DNA of 64,000 bases, taken from Amycolatopsis sulphurea. Its GTDB lineage: Bacteria; Actinomycetota; Actinomycetes; Mycobacteriales; Pseudonocardiaceae. The position numbers and the translations under genes were made by a program. Location: the NCBI RefSeq assembly GCF_002564045.1, contig NZ_PDJK01000002.1, forward strand, positions 2,480,001 through 2,544,000. Direction: 5' to 3'. Positions 37,275 through 45,807 of this stretch are shown here, one piece after another. The number at the start of each line of letters is the position of its first letter. Within the stretch, counting starts at the first letter, position 1. The notes under the pieces were generated by a model. That model searched no databases, was not told the DNA's origin, and saw only the letters and a list, made by a program, of their open reading frames with translations.

Positions 37275-38740
37275 GACCGGCCGCTCAGCTCGTAGTCGCT
37301 CGGCTCGACCCGGCGCGTCTGCAGCCAGTACCGCCAGGTGAACCCCGGCCAGGTGACACGGTTGACGCCCTTCGCGTCGAGATACCAGCTCTTGCAGCCG
37401 CCTTGTGTCCACACGCTCTTGGCCAGCTTGCCCTGGAGGTGTTCCTGGAACCGCTCCTGCACCGATTCGCGCACGTCGAGCGCCTCGGCACCGCGGGAAT
37501 CGGCCAGCCGGATCGCGTCCACCACGTACCGGGCCTGCGCTTCGATCATGAAGATCACCGAGGTGTGCCCGACCGCGGTGTTCGGGCCGAGCAGGAAGAA
37601 CAGGTTCGGGAACCCGGAGACGGTGATCCCCTTGTGCGTCTGCGCGCCTTCGGTGGCCCACGACTTCGCCAGATCGCGCCCGTCCACCCCGGTGATGTCG
37701 AGGTAGTCCAGCGCGTCGGTCACCTTGAATCCGGTGCCGTAGATGATCGCGTCGGCCTCGTGTTCCACGCCCGCGCCGTCGACCACGCTGTGTGCGCGGA
37801 CCTCGGCGACTCCGTCGGTGATCACGTCCACGTTCGGCCGATCGAGTGCCGGGAAGTAGTCGTTGGACAGCAGTACCCGCTTGCAGCCCATCGTGTAGTC
37901 CGGGGTGACCTTGCGACGCAGCTCGGGATCCTTGATGCCACGGGCGATGTGCCGCCGGGCGCCCACTTGCGCGGCCTGCATGATCCACGAGGGGCCGGTG
38001 AAAGCGAGCGCGCGGGCCTCCCGTGACCAGTACAGCGCACCGCGGTAGAGCCGCTGGGCGCCCGGCACCTGCCGGAACACCCGCCTGGTCCAGGCCGGCA
38101 TCGGGTAGTCGGGTTTGGGCAGCAGCCACGGCGGGGTGCGCTGGAACAGCTTCAGTTCGGCGACCTCGGGGGCGATCTGCGGCACGAACTGCACGGCGCT
38201 CGCCCCGGTGCCGACCACCGCGACCTTCTTGCCGGTCAGCTCGAACTCGTGGTTCCACTGGGCGGAATGCCAGGCCTGGCCCTGGAAGCTCGCGATCCCC
38301 GGCAGCTGCGGGATCTGCGGGATGTGCAGCCCGCCGACTCCGGAGACCAGGAACTGTGCGGAGAACTCCTGGCCGCCCTTGGTCTCCACGGTCCAGCGGC
38401 GGGCGCCGGCGTCCCAGTGCGCGCCGGTGATCTCCACGCCGAACCGGATCCGCTCGCGCAGCCGGTGGGAGTCCGCGACGCGCTTGAGGTACTCGAAGAT
38501 CTCCTGCTGCGGGGAGAACGACCGGCTCCACTCCGGGTTCTGCGCGAAGGAGAACGAGTAGATGTGCGATTGCACGTCGCAGGCGCATCCGGGGTAGGAG
38601 TTGTCCCGCCAGGTGCCGCCCACCTCGCCGGCCTTCTCCAGGATCAGGTAGTCCCGGATGCCCGCCTTCTCGAGCTGGATCGCCTGGCCCAGCCCGGAGA
38701 ACCCGGTGCCCACGATCACGACCTTGACCTGCTCGGTCAT
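37271..38740 (-). CDS. flavin-containing Baeyer-Villiger-type monooxygenase
   Basis: 489 residues using FAD and NADPH to insert oxygen into ketones. The first Rossmann motif is VIVGTGFSGLG near residue 6, the Baeyer-Villiger fingerprint F-x-G-x3-H-x3-W is FQGQAWHSAQW near residue 155, and the second Rossmann motif is VAVVGTGASAVQ. ATG 38740 was chosen because GGAGG lies eight bases upstream; the frame reaches 38791 but that would place the GTTACC operator in the gene. It appears intact although its operon partners are pseudogenes. The substrate is unknown. Confidence 0.92.
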   Translation of the reverse strand: MTEQVKVVIVGTGFSGLGQAIQLEKAGIRDYLILEKAGEVGGTWRDNSYPGCACDVQSHIYSFSFAQNPEWSRSFSPQQEIFEYLKRVADSHRLRERIRFGVEITGAHWDAGARRWTVETKGGQEFSAQFLVSGVGGLHIPQIPQLPGIASFQGQAWHSAQWNHEFELTGKKVAVVGTGASAVQFVPQIAPEVAELKLFQRTPPWLLPKPDYPMPAWTRRVFRQVPGAQRLYRGALYWSREARALAFTGPSWIMQAAQVGARRHIARGIKDPELRRKVTPDYTMGCKRVLLSNDYFPALDRPNVDVITDGVAEVRAHSVVDGAGVEHEADAIIYGTGFKVTDALDYLDITGVDGRDLAKSWATEGAQTHKGITVSGFPNLFFLLGPNTAVGHTSVIFMIEAQARYVVDAIRLADSRGAEALDVRESVQERFQEHLQGKLAKSVWTQGGCKSWYLDAKGVNRVTWPGFTWRYWLQTRRVEPSDYELSGRS

Positions 38741-38782
38741 CTCCTCGGCCTCCGCTGCGGTGGTGGTCTGGCGAGGGTTGAT

Positions 38783-38830
38783 GTTACCCAAGGTAACAGC
38801 TACTTAGAAGTACTACCTACTGATCAGTAG
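38783..38830. promoter_or_regulatory. cluster of three palindromes upstream of the monooxygenase
   Basis: In order: GTTACC-CAA-GGTAAC (38783-38797), TACTT-AG-AAGTA (38801-38812) and the perfect CTACTGATCAGTAG (38817-38830, overlapping the stop of the next gene). The middle one shares its half-sites with CCTACTT-GA-AAGTAGG at 40045-40060. This suggests one TetR-type regulator for both the monooxygenase and the decayed SDR gene. No regulator gene remains nearby. Confidence 0.65.
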
Positions 38831-39297
38831 ACTCCGGCCAGCTTGCGGTGGTCCCAGCTGGTGAGCTTCGTCGGACGGAAGATCAGGCCGATCCGTTTCG
38901 GGGCCTGGCCTGCGACGAAGGCCTCAAGCTCCGGGGCAGGCCGCGCGCCCGGCTCGGCGCCGGAGTAGCGCTGCATGAGCGTGATGCCCATCCGGGTGAC
39001 TACCGGGGTGTCATCGATGAGTTCGACGGCTGCTTCGAACGAGACGCCGCACAGCTGCTCGTACGACTCGCCGCTTTCGACCAGCACGGTCGCCTCGGGG
39101 AGTCGCCGCAGGTTCTTCGCCTTCTGAGAGCTGCCGTACGTCCACGTCGCGACGCCGCCCTCGTACGGGTAGTACCAGAGCGGTGCCAGGTGTGGCCTGC
39201 CCTTCGGGCCGATCGACGCGACGTTGATGACCTTCTGCTCGGCGAGATAGGCCTGCACCTCGTCCGGCGTCATCCGGATCTGGTCGCGACGGGACAT
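38824..39297 (-). CDS. pyridoxamine 5'-phosphate oxidase-like (flavin/F420-binding) protein
   Basis: 157 residues forming a split-barrel fold. QKVINVASIGPKGRPHLAPLWYYPYEGGVATWTYG is the flavin- or F420-binding opening, AKNLRRLPEATVLVESGESYEQLCGVS the core, and KRIGLIFRPTKLTSWDHRKLAG the end. The start is ATG 39297. It lies upstream of the monooxygenase in the same direction. It may provide reduced cofactor or be an unrelated oxidoreductase; its pathway role is not evident. Confidence 0.88.
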   Translation of the reverse strand: MSRRDQIRMTPDEVQAYLAEQKVINVASIGPKGRPHLAPLWYYPYEGGVATWTYGSSQKAKNLRRLPEATVLVESGESYEQLCGVSFEAAVELIDDTPVVTRMGITLMQRYSGAEPGARPAPELEAFVAGQAPKRIGLIFRPTKLTSWDHRKLAGVY

Positions 39298-39307
39298 GCG
39301 CGCTCCT

Positions 39308-40040
39308 TCAGTGCTGCTTCGTGGCAGCGCGCCCTCCGTGGCCGTTGACCGCGGACTCGAACGCGCCGCGTTCTTCGATGTCCTTCAGCGCGTCCCGATC
39401 CGCCGAGGGCACCCGAGACCGTGAGCAGAACTCGATGATCGGAGGCAGGAACGCGCGCGCAGTAGCTTAAGTCCGCCGACCCAGCGAGGTACATGGATCG
39501 TCCGTGCGCGCTTGAGAATCCCGGCTTCGAGGTAGTCGAGCGCCACGGCCGCCGGGTAGGTTTTGCCGGTCAGTCCCGGCATCGACGCGCGAAGCTTGCC
39601 GAAGACCGGGTGTGTGTCGGCGCTTTCGACCAGGTCGGTGCGGATCCACGTCGGGTGCGCGACGCCGACCCGGACGCCGAAATGGGGCCACCTCCGCGCG
39701 GAGGCTGTTGGAGAACGCTCGACGCCCGCTTTGGCCGCGGTGTAGTTCGCGATGCCGGGCGCGTGCGCGATCGCGGCCAGCGACGAGATCGCGAGCAGGT
39801 AACCCGGCGTTCGATGACGTACGGGAGGGTGACGCGAAAGGTGCGCCATACGCCGAGCAGGTCGACCTCGATCACCTTCTCGAAGGCCGCCCGGTCCGCT
39901 GAGCGCACGAAACCCACCGTGGCGATGCCTGCGTTCGCGATGACGATGTCGATGCCGCCGAAGTGCTCGACGACGTCGGCGGTGGCCGTTTCGAGGGCGT
40001 TCCAGCTGGTCACGTCGGCTTCCCAGGAATGGGCGGCCAA
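39308..40040 (-). pseudogene. SDR family oxidoreductase, truncated and frameshifted
   Basis: Segments run in order: EADVTSWNALETATADVVEH, FGGIDIVIANAGIATVGF (NAG motif) and FEKVIEVDLLGVWRTFRVTL. After a shift come YLLAISSLAAIAHAPGIANY and TAAKAGVE (Ser, Tyr-x3-Lys), then HVPRWVGGLKLLRA. After a CG-repeat slip it ends with FLPPIIEFCSRSRVPSADRD to a stop at 39308. About 55 N-terminal residues with the TGxxxGxG loop and start codon are missing. The break point abuts the palindrome at 40045-40060. Confidence 0.87.
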
Positions 40041-40044
40041 GATG

Positions 40045-40060
40045 CCTACTTGAAAGTAGG
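40045..40060. promoter_or_regulatory. operator-like palindrome CCTACTT-GA-AAGTAGG
   Basis: Perfect seven-base arms with a two-base centre, immediately upstream of the SDR remnant. It resembles TACTT-AG-AAGTA before the monooxygenase, so it is probably a site of the same lost regulator. Confidence 0.65.
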
Positions 40061-40201
40061 TATCGGGATGCGGGCGCTGATCCGCCGCGGCGCTGAATCG
40101 TTCCACCTGGTCCGGCCAGGGTGTGCGGGAGGACTACCTCGGCCGATCGTGTCCACCTCGTACGATGCGGCTACAGCAGCAGTCGTCCCGAGGAGGAACC
40201 G

Positions 40202-41233
40202 ATGCCCATCGCCACCCCCGAGGTCTACGCGGAGATGCTCGACCGGGCGAAGGCGAACGAATTCGCCTACCCGGCCATCAACGTGACCTCGTCGGAAACC
40301 GTGAACGCCGCGATCCGCGGGTTCGCCGAGGCGGAAAGCGACGGGATCATCCAGTTCTCCACCGGCGGCGCGGAGTTCGCGTCCGGGCAGAAGGTGAAGG
40401 ACATGGTCACCGGCGCGACCGCGCTGGCCGAGTTCGCCCAGGTCGTGGCCGCGAAGTACGACGTCAACGTCGCCTTGCACACCGACCACTGCCCGAAGGA
40501 CAAGCTGGACGGCTTCGTCCGCCCGCTGATCGAGATCTCCGCCGAGCGCGTGCGGGGTGGCGGCCTGCCGCTGTTCCAGTCGCACATGTGGGACGGCTCG
40601 GCGATCGACCTGGACGAGAACCTGCAGATCGCGCAGGAGCTGCTGGCCAAGACCGCGGCGGCGAACATCATCCTCGAGGTCGAGATCGGCGTGGTCGGCG
40701 GCGAGGAGGACGGCGTCGAGGCGGAGATCAACGAGAAGCTCTACACCGCCGAAGGCGACTTCCTCAAGACCATCGACGCGCTCGGCGCCGGCGAGAAGGG
40801 CCGCTACCTGCTGGCGGCGACCTTCGGGAACGTGCACGGCGTTTACAAGCCGGGCAACGTGAAGCTGCGCCCGGACGTGCTCAAGGGCGGCCAGGAAGCC
40901 GCGGCGAAGAAGCTCGGCCTCGAGGCCGGCGCCAAGCCGTTCGAGCTGGTCTTCCACGGCGGTTCCGGCTCCCTGCCGGAGGAAATCCGCGAAGCCGTGA
41001 CCTACGGCGTGGTGAAGATGAACGTCGACACCGACACCCAGTACGCCTTCACCCGCCCGATCGCCGACCACTTCTTCAAGAACTACGACGGCGTCCTGAA
41101 GGTCGACGGCGAGGTCGGCAACAAGAAGGTCTACGACCCGCGCTCGTACCTCAAGGCCGCCGAGGCCGGCATGGCCGCGCGCGTCGTCGAAGCGACCCAG
41201 GCGCTGGGCTCGGCGGGCAACAAGCTCCGCTGA
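40202..41233 (+). CDS. fbaA: class II fructose-bisphosphate aldolase
   Basis: 343 residues; interconverts fructose-1,6-bisphosphate with DHAP and glyceraldehyde-3-P using zinc (glycolysis and gluconeogenesis). Class IIa hallmarks are NVALHTDHCPKDKLDG (zinc His and catalytic Asp), ANIILEVEIGVVGGEEDGV, the zinc His in FGNVHGVYKPG, and FHGGSGS and KMNVDTDTQYA for phosphate binding. ATG 40202 has AGGAGGA eight bases upstream. It is followed by a double-hairpin repeat between it and a convergent gene. Confidence 0.96.
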   Translation: MPIATPEVYAEMLDRAKANEFAYPAINVTSSETVNAAIRGFAEAESDGIIQFSTGGAEFASGQKVKDMVTGATALAEFAQVVAAKYDVNVALHTDHCPKDKLDGFVRPLIEISAERVRGGGLPLFQSHMWDGSAIDLDENLQIAQELLAKTAAANIILEVEIGVVGGEEDGVEAEINEKLYTAEGDFLKTIDALGAGEKGRYLLAATFGNVHGVYKPGNVKLRPDVLKGGQEAAAKKLGLEAGAKPFELVFHGGSGSLPEEIREAVTYGVVKMNVDTDTQYAFTRPIADHFFKNYDGVLKVDGEVGNKKVYDPRSYLKAAEAGMAARVVEATQALGSAGNKLR

Positions 41234-41259
41234 TCCACGCCGGACCGTTCTACCCCGGA

Positions 41260-41314
41260 GGCTGTGAAGGGGCCCTTCACGGACTCAGAGTCCGTGAAGG
41301 GCCCCCTTCACAGC
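41260..41314. repeat. 55-bp double-hairpin repeat, copy 3
   Basis: Same unit as at 7246 and 9702, with one extra C in the second hairpin (GGGCCCCCTTCAC). It lies between convergent fbaA and a membrane-protein gene and overlaps the last two codons of the latter. It could serve as a bidirectional terminator. Confidence 0.9.
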
Positions 41315-42474
41315 GCGTGTATTCGTTGTGCCCACCAGGTCTTCGCGGGTTGGGTCAGTGCCCACAGCGCGAACAGCCCCGCTGCCGTCACCGCGGCCGT
41401 CCAGTACGCCGCCGGGGGCGCCGATTCCGTCTGGCTGTCGCCAAGCAGTAACGGGCGCAGTTGGGATTGCAACCAGAACGCGCCGTATCCCAAGGCAGTC
41501 ACCAAAATCGCGCCGGACAACGCTGGACGCGGGGTTCGGTACGCCAGGTCCACGGCCAATCCGACGGCCAGCAGGTAGAACGGCACAGTGGACACCGGGA
41601 AGTTCAGCCCGAGCAGCAGCGGCCACATCACGCACCGGTAGGCGACGTACGCCGCGGTCACGATGAGAGCGGTCCAACGTAGACCGACGGTGCGGCGGGC
41701 CAGTGCGAGGATCAACGCGGACACCCCGACGCCCCACACGAGATAGACCCAGTCCGGAATCGGCATGGTGAAGTGCATGACCGCGGCGCGGTCCACCGGG
41801 TGGCCGATCTGTTGGGCGGCAAAGGAAAGAAGGGTCGGTTCGGCCTCCGGGGTGCCGCGTTCCCAGGAACGCAGGCCGAGGATGCCGTACTCCTGCTGGC
41901 CATTCGGGAAAAAGGTGTTCTCCAGGAAGAACGCCCACAGCGCGAGCAGCACACCGGTGCGGAAGCGGCCCGGCGGGGACAGCCGCAGCCAGCCCAGCAG
42001 CACCCCGGCCTGCATGATGCCGGTGCCCAGGTACAGCATCATGTGCGACGGGCTCCACGCGGTCAGGTCGAGGCCGTTGACCCGGTGGTTGATCACGTCC
42101 AGCGGCGCGGCGATCAGGAATACCGCAAGCCCGGCCTGCATCAGCCGCAGGGAGCCGCGGTCACAGCCGAGGCCGGTGTAGCTGTGGATGGCCACCAGCA
42201 CCACGATGATCACCGTGCCAACGGTGTTGATCAGGTGCGGCGGGGCCAGATCGTCGCGCAGCCAGCGGAAATGCCAGGACATGTCCCACGACGAACCGAG
42301 CAGCTTGAACACGAACGCGGTCAGCCACATCCCGTAGCAGAACCGCAGCGCCCACGCGGGGGTCGGCTGACCGGGCGCGCCACGGTGCCAGTGCCGGGCG
42401 AAGAAGAGCCGGGTCCTGCCCACCGGTCCACGCGAGATGGCTTCGGCCGTGTCATCAACTGCCATGCCGGTCAT
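41308..42474 (-). CDS. polytopic membrane protein, function unknown
   Basis: 388 residues with about nine or ten hydrophobic spans. Conspicuous segments are FKLLGSSWDMSWHFRWLRDD after the first span, HMMLYLGTGIMQAGVLLGWL and ENTFFPNGQQEYGILGL. The His/Trp-rich loops suggest an enzyme-like or metal-binding membrane protein, but I do not recognise the family. There is no signal peptide. ATG 42474 or 42462 may be the start. It converges with fbaA. Confidence 0.8.
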   Translation of the reverse strand: MTGMAVDDTAEAISRGPVGRTRLFFARHWHRGAPGQPTPAWALRFCYGMWLTAFVFKLLGSSWDMSWHFRWLRDDLAPPHLINTVGTVIIVVLVAIHSYTGLGCDRGSLRLMQAGLAVFLIAAPLDVINHRVNGLDLTAWSPSHMMLYLGTGIMQAGVLLGWLRLSPPGRFRTGVLLALWAFFLENTFFPNGQQEYGILGLRSWERGTPEAEPTLLSFAAQQIGHPVDRAAVMHFTMPIPDWVYLVWGVGVSALILALARRTVGLRWTALIVTAAYVAYRCVMWPLLLGLNFPVSTVPFYLLAVGLAVDLAYRTPRPALSGAILVTALGYGAFWLQSQLRPLLLGDSQTESAPPAAYWTAAVTAAGLFALWALTQPAKTWWAQRIHAL

Positions 42475-42548
42475 CCTGCCGTATCCGGTTCATCCCTCCG
42501 GGTGGCGGAGTTGCCTTCGGTATCCCGTTCGGGGCAAGGTGTCGGCCC

Positions 42549-42635
42549 ATGATGCCGAAACGGGTCGTCGCCGCCGTGCTCATCGCCGCCCTCGTGCTGG
42601 CCGGTGGAGGCCTGCTCAGCAGCCTGTTCCTCTGA
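42549..42635 (+). CDS. putative 28-residue single-span membrane peptide
   Basis: ATGATG start preceded by CAAGGTG, then a basic start MMPKR and one hydrophobic stretch VVAAVLIAALVLAGGGLL with a short tail SSLFL and TGA. The charge pattern predicts insertion with the N-terminus inside. It lies 28 bases before the DUF3151 gene. It is too short for statistics and could be chance. Confidence 0.4.
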   Translation: MMPKRVVAAVLIAALVLAGGGLLSSLFL

Positions 42636-42663
42636 CCCCGCGGTGCGTGGGCAGAATGGCGGT

Positions 42664-43074
42664 ATGACGCACAATCTGCTGGGCCCCGAACCGACGCTGC
42701 TGCCCGAGCACACCGCCGCGCAAGCGGCGCTCGACGCGGGCACGGACCCGTCGGCCGTCGCGGCCGAACACCCCGACTACAGCGAGGCCTGGGCGGTCCT
42801 CGCCGAGCGCGCGCTGGCCGACGGCGAGACCGTCGCCGCGTACGCCTACGCCCGTACCGGTTATCACCGCGGGCTCGACCAGTTGCGTCGCGCGGGCTGG
42901 AAGGGCTTCGGCCCGGTGCCCTGGGCGCACCGTCCGAACCAGGGTTTCCTGCGCGCGCTCGCGGTGCTCGGCACCGCGGCCGGGCGGATCGGCGAGACCG
43001 AGGAATACGAGCGCTGCAAGACCTTCCTCGCCGAATCCGATCCGGCGGCGGCGGAGGCGACCGGCCTGAAGTGA
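42664..43074 (+). CDS. DUF3151 family protein
   Basis: 136 residues of a conserved actinobacterial family of unknown function. Typical segments are NLLGPEPTLLP at the start, YSEAWAVLAERALADGETVAAYAYARTGYHRGLDQLRRAGWKGFGPVPW and NQGFLRALAVLG. The helical-repeat character suggests a TPR-like fold. The family often lies between fba and purA, as here (purA at 50.8 kb). The start is ATG 42664. Confidence 0.93.
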   Translation: MTHNLLGPEPTLLPEHTAAQAALDAGTDPSAVAAEHPDYSEAWAVLAERALADGETVAAYAYARTGYHRGLDQLRRAGWKGFGPVPWAHRPNQGFLRALAVLGTAAGRIGETEEYERCKTFLAESDPAAAEATGLK

Positions 43075-43164
43075 GGTGCGCGCCGGGGTTCCGCGGAGCC
43101 CCGGCGCCCCACCATCGGGTGATCACCGAGGTGTTTACGGCTGGAGACACCTATAGATCACCAC

Positions 43165-44052
43165 ATGCGAGGCACGGCCATGCTCACCCCCCGGATCCGC
43201 ACACTGGGCGCAGCCCTGCGGAACGCTCGGGTCGAAGCCCATTTCGGCGTCCGCGAACTGGCCCGGCGGGTCGGCGCGAACCCGGCACTGCTGTCCAACT
43301 GGGAACTCGGCCAGCGGGTCCCCGGGATCGAGGACGTCGCCGGGATTCTCGGCGCGCTCGGGGTAGTCGGTGAGCACAAACAACGAATCCTGTACTTGGC
43401 CCGCGGCACTGCCGATCCCGGCTGGATCACGCTCGGCAGGCAAGCCGCACCGGACCACATGGCGGGCCTGCTCGCCTGTGAGCGGGCGGCCACTTCGCTC
43501 GTGGAGTGGCAGCCGCTGCTGGTGCCGGGACTGCTGCAGATCCCGGACTACGCCCGCGCGCTGTTCCTCGCCGAGGGGCTCTCGCGCGAGGTCGCCGAAC
43601 GGCAGGCGGACGCGCGGATCGCCCGCCGCCCGCTGGTGGTCGGTCCGCTGGCCATTCCGTTCGAGGTGCTGCTCGGCGAGGCGGCACTGGGCAATCCGGT
43701 CGGCGGCACCGAGACGATGGCCCGGCAGCTGCGGTTCATCGCCGATCTCGCGGCCACGTCGGCGAAACTGCGCGTCCGCGTGGTCCGGATCAGCTCCGGT
43801 GCGCATCCGGGACTCGGCGGGCAGTTCAGCCTCTACGGCATGCGCTCGGCGGACCCGATCGTCTACTTCGAGCACTACAGCTCGGGCGCGTTCGTCCTGG
43901 ACGCGGGCGACGTGGGCACCTACCGCGACGTGATCGGCCAGATCCGGGATACCGCGTTGAGCCCGGCCGATTCGGTGACCTTCATCGAGCAGCTGGCCGC
44001 GGAATTCCGAGCAGCCTCCCGCCCACCCTCCGGCCCTGACCTCCCTTCCTGA
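43165..44052 (+). CDS. XRE-type helix-turn-helix regulator with DUF5753 domain
   Basis: 295 residues. Residues about 10-65 are the HTH (LGAALRNARVEAHFGVRELARRVGANPALLSNWELGQRVP). The remainder is DUF5753 (ERAATSLVEWQPLLVPGLLQIPDYARALF, FEVLLGEAALGNPVGG, PIVYFEHYSSGAFV), the partner-binding domain common in Streptomyces-type BldB/DUF397 systems. No small DUF397 gene is next to it. ATG 43165 or 43180 may be the start. A degenerate MITE copy follows its stop. Confidence 0.92.
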   Translation: MRGTAMLTPRIRTLGAALRNARVEAHFGVRELARRVGANPALLSNWELGQRVPGIEDVAGILGALGVVGEHKQRILYLARGTADPGWITLGRQAAPDHMAGLLACERAATSLVEWQPLLVPGLLQIPDYARALFLAEGLSREVAERQADARIARRPLVVGPLAIPFEVLLGEAALGNPVGGTETMARQLRFIADLAATSAKLRVRVVRISSGAHPGLGGQFSLYGMRSADPIVYFEHYSSGAFVLDAGDVGTYRDVIGQIRDTALSPADSVTFIEQLAAEFRAASRPPSGPDLPS

Positions 44053-44065
44053 TCAGTTCCCCCCC

Positions 44066-44162
44066 GTGCGCCGGACCGGTTTCGGGTCCGTGAAGGGGCC
44101 CTTCACGGACTCAGAGTCTGTGAAGGGCCCCTTCACAGACCTGCACACCGACTTCCCCCCTG
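44066..44162. repeat. partial MITE copy D (core and damaged right end)
   Basis: It begins with the GTGCGCCGGACCGG-TTTCGGGTCC module shared with copies A and C and contains the full paired hairpin. It ends in ACCTGCACACCGACTT and then CCCCCCTG, a right end with its centre lost. No left end or target duplication was found, so it is a deletion derivative. It lies between convergent genes. Confidence 0.8.
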
Positions 44163-44195
44163 GTGCGTGCTTGAAGGCCGTGCTGGTGGGGAGAA

Positions 44196-44230
44196 GGCCC
44201 GGCCGGCCGGGGGAGGGAGCCGGCCGGGCC
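44196..44230 (-). terminator. hairpin terminator after the diguanylate cyclase gene
   Basis: Perfect 12-bp stem GGCCCGGCCGGC with an 11-base loop, 26 bases beyond the minus-strand gene's stop. No U-run is present. Confidence 0.75.
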
Positions 44231-44255
44231 GAGCCAGTCAGGCGCCTCAGACGCC

Positions 44256-45599
44256 TCAGACGCCGACGAGTTCCGGCAGGGCCGGCGTCGCGCCGATCCC
44301 GGCCGGGCGAGACGCGGCGGGCACCCCGCCCGTCGCCTTCGCGGGCGAGCCGACCACGCGGTTACGCCCCTCGTTCTTCGCCACGTACACCGCGGCATCC
44401 GCGGCTGCCATCACTTCTTCGATGTTCCCGCCGTCGAGCGGGAAGGCGGCGACGCCGATCGACGCGGTGCGCCGTTCGATGGCCACCGCTTCGCCCTCGT
44501 TGGTATGGGTCGGGATCACCAGCTCGCTGATCCGCTGCCGGATCCGCTCCGCGGTCAGGATCGCGTCCTCTTTGGACGTTGCGGGCAGCAGGGCGACGAA
44601 CTCCTCGCCGCCGAACCGGCCGACCAGGTCGTGTGCCCGGGTCTCCTGCTTCACGACCGCCGCGACCGCCTTCAGCACGTCGTCCCCGGCGAGGTGGCCG
44701 TAGGTGTCGTTGATGTGCTTGAAGTGGTCGAGATCGATCATCAGCGCGCCGAAGCTGCCCTGCTCGCGCTGCGCGCGCGAGATCTCCCGCTGCGCGCCGT
44801 CCTGCCAGGTGGTGGCGTTGAGCAGCTGCGTCTTCTGGTCCGTGGTCGCCAGTTCCTCCAGCCGCTTGATCAGCACCGACCGCTGCAGCACGTACAGCGG
44901 CAGGATGACCAGCCCCGACAGCAGCGGCTGCTGGGTGATCACCATGGTCAGCAGGCCGCCGACGCACAGAATCGCGGCTTCCAGGACGTTGTCGTCGATG
45001 CCGCCGAGGCAGTGCGCGGGCGTGGCCGTTTTCGGCGCCGCCAGGTAGAGGCCGAGGCCGGTGAGCACGGTGTTCACCACGAAGTAGCCGAACGCAGCGG
45101 CAACAATCGTCGACACGCCCTGCCCACCGGCGAGTTCGGCGGCCAGCGTGGCGCCGAAACCGGACAGGATCATCGTCGTCGCGTTCGCGACGACCCGATG
45201 CCCCTCCCCGGGCCGGGTCCCGTTCCAGCTGCGGAACGCGAGGTAGAGGTAGATCACCACCCCCAGCGCGGCGACCAGCTGTGGCGGCGTGAGCAGGGCC
45301 GCCGGCAGCAGCCACACCGACGTCACGGTGATGTGCGGGCCGTGGCTGAGCATCCGGCGCTGCCGCTCGATCTGCCGGGTCACCTCGGTCTGCGCCACGG
45401 CCAGCCCGGCGAGCAGGCCGAAGGTGCCCAGCTCGGGCAGCGTGACCGGCACCAGCACGGTACTCAGGACGGTCAACGTGACCGCGGCGGTCAGGCTGGT
45501 CAGTGTGACCGCGACCCACGGCCGGGGCCGGGTCCACAGTGTCCAGCCGCGCATCGTTTCAATCGGATTACGGCGAGATCGTTCCCCCGATGTGAGCAT
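44256..45599 (-). CDS. membrane-bound diguanylate cyclase (GGDEF domain)
   Basis: 447 residues. An N-terminal membrane part with about six to eight spans (residues about 25-240) is followed by a GGDEF domain (about 255-415) that makes cyclic di-GMP from two GTP. The active-site motif is RFGGEEF. RAHD five residues before it is a product-inhibition I-site of the RxxD type. MIDLDHFKHINDTYGH is the metal-binding segment. There is no EAL domain. ATG 45599 is the start. The trigger sensed by the membrane part is unknown. Confidence 0.93.
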   Translation of the reverse strand: MLTSGERSRRNPIETMRGWTLWTRPRPWVAVTLTSLTAAVTLTVLSTVLVPVTLPELGTFGLLAGLAVAQTEVTRQIERQRRMLSHGPHITVTSVWLLPAALLTPPQLVAALGVVIYLYLAFRSWNGTRPGEGHRVVANATTMILSGFGATLAAELAGGQGVSTIVAAAFGYFVVNTVLTGLGLYLAAPKTATPAHCLGGIDDNVLEAAILCVGGLLTMVITQQPLLSGLVILPLYVLQRSVLIKRLEELATTDQKTQLLNATTWQDGAQREISRAQREQGSFGALMIDLDHFKHINDTYGHLAGDDVLKAVAAVVKQETRAHDLVGRFGGEEFVALLPATSKEDAILTAERIRQRISELVIPTHTNEGEAVAIERRTASIGVAAFPLDGGNIEEVMAAADAAVYVAKNEGRNRVVGSPAKATGGVPAASRPAGIGATPALPELVGV

Positions 45600-45807
45600 T
45601 TTTCCCCCAGGTCCTTGCTTACTTGTCCGGTGACAAGCTCCTCACACACAGTTTCAGTCCATTTGCAGCCTGTCCACAAGGGGCTTTGGTGTGTACATTT
45701 TTCCCGAATACGCCGGATGAAGGGTGACCAGCGATGCGCAGCAAGGAACAGTGACCGCGTAGCAGCACCGCAAGGTCGCGCAGGTCAGAGCCCACGCGCA
45801 GAACTTG

